From assembly GCA_003506095.1 (NCBI GenBank), contig DNWZ01000806.1, positions 2,481 through 8,804 of the forward strand: 6,324 nt of DNA. The letters run 5' to 3'. Under the pieces are notes generated by a model. The model saw only the letters and a program-made list of their open reading frames with translations, was not told the DNA's origin and made no database searches. This DNA comes from Planctomycetaceae bacterium (GTDB lineage Bacteria; Planctomycetota; Planctomycetia; Pirellulales; Pirellulaceae). A program made the translations under genes and the position numbers. The number at the start of each line of letters is the position of its first letter. Positions within the stretch are counted from its first letter, which is position 1. Shown in pieces: positions 1 through 6,324 of this stretch.

Positions 1-246
1 ATTGGTGAGCGCTGGTTTGGGGTCAAACGTATCGACTTGGCTTGGCCCGCCGTTCATAAACAAATGAATGATCCGCTTAGCACGCGGGTCAAACATTGGC
101 GGTTTGGCCGCAAGCGGATTGGATGCTGTCGCTGCACTTTGCGGATTGGCAAATGACGAATCGCCCGCCACGGTGCTGGCCAAGCCCAACGCCCCCATTC
201 CCGCGCCGAATCGATGCAACATCTCGCGACGTGATAAACCTAACAT
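1..246 (-). CDS. DUF1501 family protein, N-terminal part (cut by left window edge)
   Basis: The reading frame is open for 82 codons from an ATG at 246 and runs off the left edge, so only the N terminus is present. It begins MLGLSRREMLHRFGAG, a twin-arginine type leader (SRR followed by a hydrophobic Gly/Ala-rich stretch to about residue 27), which suggests Tat export. At about residues 52-77 comes the segment with IIHLFMNGGPSQVDTFDPKP, the typical start of the DUF1501 (PF07394) domain, a sulfatase/alkaline-phosphatase-like fold abundant in planctomycetes. The start is supported by AGAGGT at 253-258, 6 nt upstream. The stop of the PSD1-family gene lies only 38 nt upstream, so the two are probably one operon. 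The pairing of DUF1549/DUF1553 and DUF1501 genes is characteristic of planctomycetes. The substrate and reaction are unknown. Family assignment is firm; function is not. Confidence 0.93.
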   Translation of the reverse strand, partial: MLGLSRREMLHRFGAGMGALGLASTVAGDSSFANPQSAATASNPLAAKPPMFDPRAKRIIHLFMNGGPSQVDTFDPKPALTN

Positions 247-284
247 GGTTCGACCTCTTTCGATTTCTTGTTGATTCAATTCGA

Positions 285-3545
<3,261 letters not shown>

Positions 3546-3550
3546 GCTGG

Positions 3551-3554
3551 CTCC
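3551..3554 (-). promoter_or_regulatory. Ribosome binding site deciding the PSD1-gene start
   Basis: On the minus strand GGAG lies 5 nt before the ATG at 3545. The alternative upstream ATG at 3680 would add 45 residues that bury the signal peptide inside the protein and show no domain features. The GGAG and signal peptide together favour 3545. Confidence 0.7.
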
Positions 3555-3750
3555 GTGGTGGAGAAACTTTGGCGGGATGACGGAATTGTGACCGGGTGAT
3601 GCGATGCAGTGTGGTCCGGCGAACGCGATTTGGCCCAGGGCAGCTTTCGTGTCACGATCAGTTGTGGCGGGAGACGCCATGATAGCGTCTGAGGCGATGC
3701 GCTGCGACGGTTATTTCTGCCGATTTGGCGTTGAACGGGTGGGTGTGATA

Positions 3751-3775
3751 GTCGCGGATCGCTCCGTCGATCCGT
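3751..3775 (+). repeat. Diverged, inverted copy of the 25-nt palindromic element (copy C)
   Basis: A perfect 7-bp inverted repeat CGGATCG / CGATCCG (3755-3761 and 3768-3774) encloses the 6-nt loop CTCCGT. It matches 21 of 25 positions of the element at 3823-3847 but lies on the opposite strand. The four differences form two compensated pairs: T:A to G:C and C:G to T:A in the stem. Loop and flank GTCGC are unchanged. Retention of pairing despite substitutions argues that the fold, or the symmetry, is what is conserved. Confidence 0.75.
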
Positions 3776-3788
3776 CTGGGATTTTTGT

Positions 3789-3813
3789 ACTGACCGGCGG
3801 AGCGGTCAGCGAC
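3789..3813 (-). repeat. 25-nt palindromic element, copy A
   Basis: Read on the minus strand this is CTGACCG-CTCCGC-CGGTCAG (3790-3809), flanked by GTCGC on the 5' side and T on the 3' side. It is 24/25 identical to the element at 3823-3847; the one difference is in the loop. It starts 7 nt beyond the stop codon of the TIM-barrel gene, so it is in that gene's 3' untranslated region. The hairpin could protect the 3' end or attenuate transcription, but no T tract follows on the minus strand (ACAAAAATC follows instead). Confidence 0.88.
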
Positions 3814-3820
3814 ACTTTGT

Positions 3821-4672
3821 TTACTGACCGACGGAGCGGTCAGCGACTTTGATGCTCAGTTTTGCAAAATCTTGCACTTGTTTTCGAATGGCTTGCTCGG
3901 TCGGAAGACGCTCCATCGAACTCGCTCCGTAAAATCCGTGTATGCCACAGCGGTCTAAGATGTATTGCGCATCGCTGGGCATCGCTATCGGGCCGCCATG
4001 GCATAACACAATCACGTCCGAGCGAACCGAACGCGCGGAAGCCGCGATTGCGTTGACCCGTTGGACACAATCGTCAAGCGTTAATGCCGATTCAGCACCG
4101 ATCGAACCGCCCGTCGTAAGCCCCATGTGCGCGACCAGGATGTCGGCTCCGGCACGTGTCATGTCGATCGCTTGTTGCGAATCAAATACGTAAGGTGTGG
4201 TCAAAAGTCCCAGTTGATGTGCCGCAGCAATGCAGTCTACTTCTAGGCCATAGCCCATTCCTGTCTCTTCTAGATTTGCGCGAAACATGCCGTCAATCAA
4301 ACCGACAGTCGGAAAGTTTTGGATACCCGCAAAACCCATCGTGATCAGCTCTTTTAAGAAGTGATCCCTTAACATAAACGGATCGACGCCGCACACGCCA
4401 GCGATCACCGGCGTCTGCTTCACGGTAGTCAATACCTCGCGCGCCATCTCTTTGACAATCTCATTGGCATTGCCAAATGGTAATAGGCCCGATAGTGACC
4501 CGCGTCCGGCCATCCGGTACCTGCCGGAGTTGTAAATGACAATCAAGTCGATGCCGCCCGCCTCTTCACACTTCGCGCTTAAGCCGGTCCCGGCACCGCC
4601 ACCAATGATCGGTTCGCGTCGCGCAATCTTTTCACGCAGCCGAGAAAGAATGGCTTCTCGTGTATGTTGCAT
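3821..4672 (-). CDS. PF09370 TIM-barrel protein ('phosphoenolpyruvate hydrolase family'; Tm-1 C-terminal-domain homologue)
   Basis: A 283-residue cytoplasmic protein with no signal peptide, matching the PF09370 TIM-barrel family related by fold to the PEP mutase/phosphonopyruvate hydrolase group. Visible family motifs are IIGGGAGTGLSAK (22-34), YNSGRYRMAGRGSLSGLLP with GNAN (47-70), GVCGVDPF (92-99), GFAGIQNFPTVGLIDG (113-128), AHMGLTTGG (181-189), CHGGP (224-228) and GFYGASSMERLP (246-257). Together they cover the whole barrel, so the gene is intact. The ATG at 4672 has AGGGA at 4681-4685, 8 nt upstream. It follows the UPF0261 gene by 26 nt, so the two are almost certainly one operon. In tomato Tm-1 the same two domains are fused in one chain. 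The reaction is not established: 'hydrolase' is a family label. The last eight residues (VADRSVGQ) come from a palindromic repeat and are probably not ancestral. Confidence 0.93.
   Translation of the reverse strand: MQHTREAILSRLREKIARREPIIGGGAGTGLSAKCEEAGGIDLIVIYNSGRYRMAGRGSLSGLLPFGNANEIVKEMAREVLTTVKQTPVIAGVCGVDPFMLRDHFLKELITMGFAGIQNFPTVGLIDGMFRANLEETGMGYGLEVDCIAAAHQLGLLTTPYVFDSQQAIDMTRAGADILVAHMGLTTGGSIGAESALTLDDCVQRVNAIAASARSVRSDVIVLCHGGPIAMPSDAQYILDRCGIHGFYGASSMERLPTEQAIRKQVQDFAKLSIKVADRSVGQ
3823..3847 (-). repeat. 25-nt palindromic element, copy B, overlapping the end of the TIM-barrel gene
   Basis: On the minus strand it reads CTGACCG-CTCCGT-CGGTCAG (3824-3843), with GTCGC before and T after. 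It is a direct repeat of the element at 3789-3813, separated by the 9-nt spacer at 3814-3822. Its last base is the T of the TAA stop of the upstream gene, and its first 24 bases form eight codons of that gene (VADRSVGQ). Confidence 0.88.
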
Positions 4673-4698
4673 TTTTGATTTCCCTATTGTCTAAAAAC

Positions 4699-5910
4699 TT
4701 ATAAAATCTGGTCTTGCACCAACGCGTTAAAATGCTCGACCATCGCTGTGGAAAATTGTTCGGCATTGATGTCCAAAGGTAAACGAATCAATTGACGATC
4801 GGGGGTTGCTCGCAGGCGGCGCTGAAGTTCATTAAATAAAGCCGCGTCAGCTTCGGGGTCATGAAACGGTTGCCCTGGAACATCAATCAACGATAAACCG
4901 CGTTCTGGTATCAGCAGCCGCATCGGCGCGATCGATTGATTCAATTTGTCTGCGATGAAGGCTGCGATCCTGCGGTTTTCTTCTACCGAAGTTCGCATCA
5001 ATGTGACTTGATCATTGTGTATGTGAAGCTTTCGATTGCGGAACTGTTCCGGGATCGTATGCAATGCCCCAAAGTTCACCATGTCGAGTGCCCCTAAGCT
5101 GAACACCAGTGGCACCTTGGCGGCTAGGATTTTCTCGAAGCGATGAGGTCCAGAAGGGAAAACACCGCCGACAACTTCATCGGCGACTTCGGTGGTGGTA
5201 ATGTCGAGCACGCCGGCGATCAACCCCGAAGCGACCAACTGTTCCATCGCTCTGCCGCCTGTTCCCGTGGCGTGAAAGACCAGGCAGTCGTAACCTTCGG
5301 ATTCCAGTTGAGCTCGTACGCGAGTGACACACGGAGTCGTTACGCCGAACATCGTCATGCCAATGGCTTTGCGAATCGTGGGCGTGCGATTCGGTTGGCT
5401 GGCCATGCCGACCATGGCATGCGCAGCGTTGCTTAGGACCGTTTCTGAAACGGCATTTAAGCCGGCGATATCAACAACGGAATACATCATGGTGATATCG
5501 CAGCAATCGACATAGGGCGCGACGTTGCCGCTGGCTACGGTCGAAACCATCAGTTTGGGCAAGCCGATCGGCAGTGCGCGCATGGCGGCTGTGATTAGCG
5601 AAGTCCCGCCACTGCCACCTAAGCCAATCACGCCGCAGACGCGGCCATTGGCGAACTCTTTTAACAGAAACAGGCGTAGTGCATCGGACATCTGGCGTAT
5701 GGCCGTTCCGCGATCGGCCGACAGCGCGACGTTTGTGCCGAGTGCTCGCCAGACTTGGTCTCGACTAAAGGTTGGTGAAACGGATGGTGGAGCCGAGGTG
5801 CCAACGTCAACCGTCACGACCGAAATGCCAGCCTGAGAGAGTGTCTTTTGGACATATTCCAGCTCCGCTCCCTTGGTATCCATGGTTGCGATCGCATAAA
5901 CGCTAGTCAT
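4699..5910 (-). CDS. UPF0261 protein (Tm-1-like ATP-binding domain)
   Basis: A 403-residue cytoplasmic protein, the usual full length of the UPF0261 (PF06792) family and equivalent to the N-terminal ATP-binding half of tomato Tm-1. Visible family motifs are the N-terminal IATMDTKGAELEYV (7-20), VDVG (34-37), the glycine-rich GLGGSGGTSLITAAM (96-110), MVSTVASG (121-128), FHATGTGGRAMEQL (212-225), LDITTTEVADEVVGG with FPSG (235-254) and HNDQVTLMRT (298-307). The start at 5910 is preferred to the in-frame ATG at 5955 because family members begin just before the IATMDTKG strand and GGGAG lies 7 nt upstream. The gene sits 62 nt after a CitG-type gene and 26 nt before its TIM-barrel partner. The biochemical role in bacteria is unknown; ATP-dependent small-molecule chemistry with the partner is an inference. 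Confidence 0.94.
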   Translation of the reverse strand: MTSVYAIATMDTKGAELEYVQKTLSQAGISVVTVDVGTSAPPSVSPTFSRDQVWRALGTNVALSADRGTAIRQMSDALRLFLLKEFANGRVCGVIGLGGSGGTSLITAAMRALPIGLPKLMVSTVASGNVAPYVDCCDITMMYSVVDIAGLNAVSETVLSNAAHAMVGMASQPNRTPTIRKAIGMTMFGVTTPCVTRVRAQLESEGYDCLVFHATGTGGRAMEQLVASGLIAGVLDITTTEVADEVVGGVFPSGPHRFEKILAAKVPLVFSLGALDMVNFGALHTIPEQFRNRKLHIHNDQVTLMRTSVEENRRIAAFIADKLNQSIAPMRLLIPERGLSLIDVPGQPFHDPEADAALFNELQRRLRATPDRQLIRLPLDINAEQFSTAMVEHFNALVQDQIL

Positions 5911-5917
5911 TATCCCG

Positions 5918-5922
5918 CTCCC
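5918..5922 (-). promoter_or_regulatory. Ribosome binding site deciding the UPF0261 start
   Basis: On the minus strand GGGAG is placed 7 nt before the ATG at 5910. The longer candidate from 5955 would add 15 residues, MCQPILARIRKGSGI, with no counterpart in the family's N-terminal motif as I know it. The site therefore favours the shorter protein. Confidence 0.7.
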
Positions 5923-5972
5923 TTTTCGGATGCGCGCCAAGATCGGTTGGCACAAGAGTCAATGCGATCGGG

Positions 5973-6324
5973 CTAACGAATCAGCCAATAGATGGCGGCT
6001 GCGATAAGGTCAGCGGTTGTTCCGGGATTGCGGCGATTGCCATCGGCTCGCAACCAGCAGTCGTATGCTTGAATTGCCAATGGACAGAGGTTGCCGTGAA
6101 CGTCAAAGCACTCCGCAGCTCTTTGTTGTGCTTCTTCTGCGATCTCAGCGCCACACTTGCGAGCGATCAAGGAATCGGGACGCTGAGCCAACATCTTCAA
6201 TTGGCCGCGCAGGATCGCTTCGCCCGGTTCGTGCTTCATCGCCATCTCGGATGCCATCAGTGGGACGACCGTTTCAAAGAAGTCGAGAAAATCGTCTGAG
6301 TATTGCAACGCGATCCGGTCACGC
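5973..6324 (-). CDS. Triphosphoribosyl-dephospho-CoA synthase (CitG-type) family protein, C-terminal part (cut by right window edge)
   Basis: The frame is open to the right edge, giving the C-terminal 116 residues of a family of roughly 280-300. The start lies outside the window; a TTG at 6308 is internal, because family-like sequence (RDRIA) continues upstream of it. The diagnostic segment is DGNRRNPGTTADLIAA (94-109 of the fragment), the conserved C-terminal NPGTTADL motif of PF01874, preceded by PDSLIARKCGAEIAEEA (49-65). The PDSLIARK pattern reminds me more of archaeal-type members than of classical CitG. Classical CitG/MdcB makes the 2'-(5''-triphosphoribosyl)-3'-dephospho-CoA prosthetic-group precursor for citrate lyase or malonate decarboxylase from ATP and dephospho-CoA. 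No lyase or decarboxylase gene is visible here, so the true substrate may differ. It is probably co-transcribed with the UPF0261 gene 62 nt downstream. Confidence 0.85.
   Translation of the reverse strand, partial: RDRIALQYSDDFLDFFETVVPLMASEMAMKHEPGEAILRGQLKMLAQRPDSLIARKCGAEIAEEAQQRAAECFDVHGNLCPLAIQAYDCWLRADGNRRNPGTTADLIAAAIYWLIR

Larger units (their letters stand above)
3546..3820. other. Intergenic region holding a palindrome cluster and probably the PSD1-operon promoter
   Basis: These 275 nt separate the TIM-barrel gene from the PSD1-family gene, both on the minus strand. The part near the TIM-barrel gene (about 3751-3820) holds palindromic elements, described separately. The rest (about 3546-3750) shows no RNA gene. 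Open frames across it on either strand have no recognisable domain. The promoter of the PSD1/DUF1501 pair should lie here, but I see no convincing -35/-10 pair, and planctomycete promoters are poorly predictable by eye. The hairpins on the minus strand are not followed by a T run, so a classical intrinsic terminator is not supported. Confidence 0.6.

Noticed and set aside
3546..3680. In-frame 45-residue N-terminal extension of the PSD1-family protein from the ATG at 3680
   Set aside because: It would place the signal peptide internally and has no recognisable feature. The ATG at 3545 has a GGAG 5 nt upstream and gives a normal signal peptide.
3751..3847. Short CRISPR-like array (repeats about 34-35 nt apart)
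   Set aside because: The spacers are only 9 and 13 nt, one unit is inverted, one lies in a coding sequence, and no cas gene is present.
3785..3850. Palindromes as a rho-independent terminator of the TIM-barrel operon
   Set aside because: Neither hairpin is followed by a T run on the minus strand, and one lies inside the coding sequence. On the plus strand there is no gene to terminate.
3604..3852. Plus-strand open frame of 82 codons across the intergenic region
   Set aside because: It has no recognisable domain, and its last third is translation of the three palindromic repeats. It also overlaps the start of the PSD1 gene's extension frame and the end of the TIM-barrel gene.
5911..5955. In-frame 15-residue extension of the UPF0261 protein from the ATG at 5955
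   Set aside because: The GGGAG site sits inside this stretch and serves the ATG at 5910, which starts right before the conserved N-terminal strand.
6306..6308. TTG at 6308 as the start of a 111-residue protein
   Set aside because: The frame stays open to the window edge with family-like sequence upstream, and 111 residues would be well under half the family's usual length. It is a truncated fragment of a longer gene.

Overview
The window looks like chromosomal DNA of a planctomycete, most likely a Pirellulaceae member such as Rhodopirellula or a relative. The evidence is a PSCyt1/DUF1549/DUF1553 (PSD1) gene followed directly by a DUF1501 gene, a lineage-typical pair, and a moderate GC content judged by eye. 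No tRNA, rRNA, CRISPR array, insertion sequence or phage gene was seen. Everything that looks coding lies on the minus strand, so transcription runs from the right edge to the left edge. Both edge genes are cut by the window.

Right half (about 3821-6324), in transcription order: the C-terminal 116 residues of a CitG-type triphosphoribosyl-dephospho-CoA synthase homologue; after 62 nt, a UPF0261 (Tm-1-like ATP-binding) protein of 403 aa; after 26 nt, a PF09370 TIM-barrel protein (the 'phosphoenolpyruvate hydrolase' family name) of 283 aa. The last two correspond to the N- and C-terminal halves of the tomato antiviral protein Tm-1, here as two tightly linked genes. They are probably co-transcribed and probably act together on a still unknown small molecule.

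Junction (3546-3822): 275 nt without a convincing gene. It holds a compact cluster of three short palindromes centred about 34-35 nt apart. Two are near-identical and in the same orientation. The third is inverted and diverged, with two compensated base-pair changes that keep the 7-bp stem. The copy nearest the TIM-barrel gene runs into it and encodes its last eight residues plus the first base of its stop codon. This is the most unusual structure in the window.

Left half (1-3545): a large exported planctomycete protein (1086 aa; signal peptide, two CxxCH motifs, DUF1549, an internal NPCBM-type domain, DUF1553). After 38 nt comes the start of a DUF1501 protein with a Tat-like N terminus, cut after 82 residues by the window edge. 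These two probably form a second operon for an extracytoplasmic function in planctomycete polysaccharide-related biology; their biochemical role is not established.
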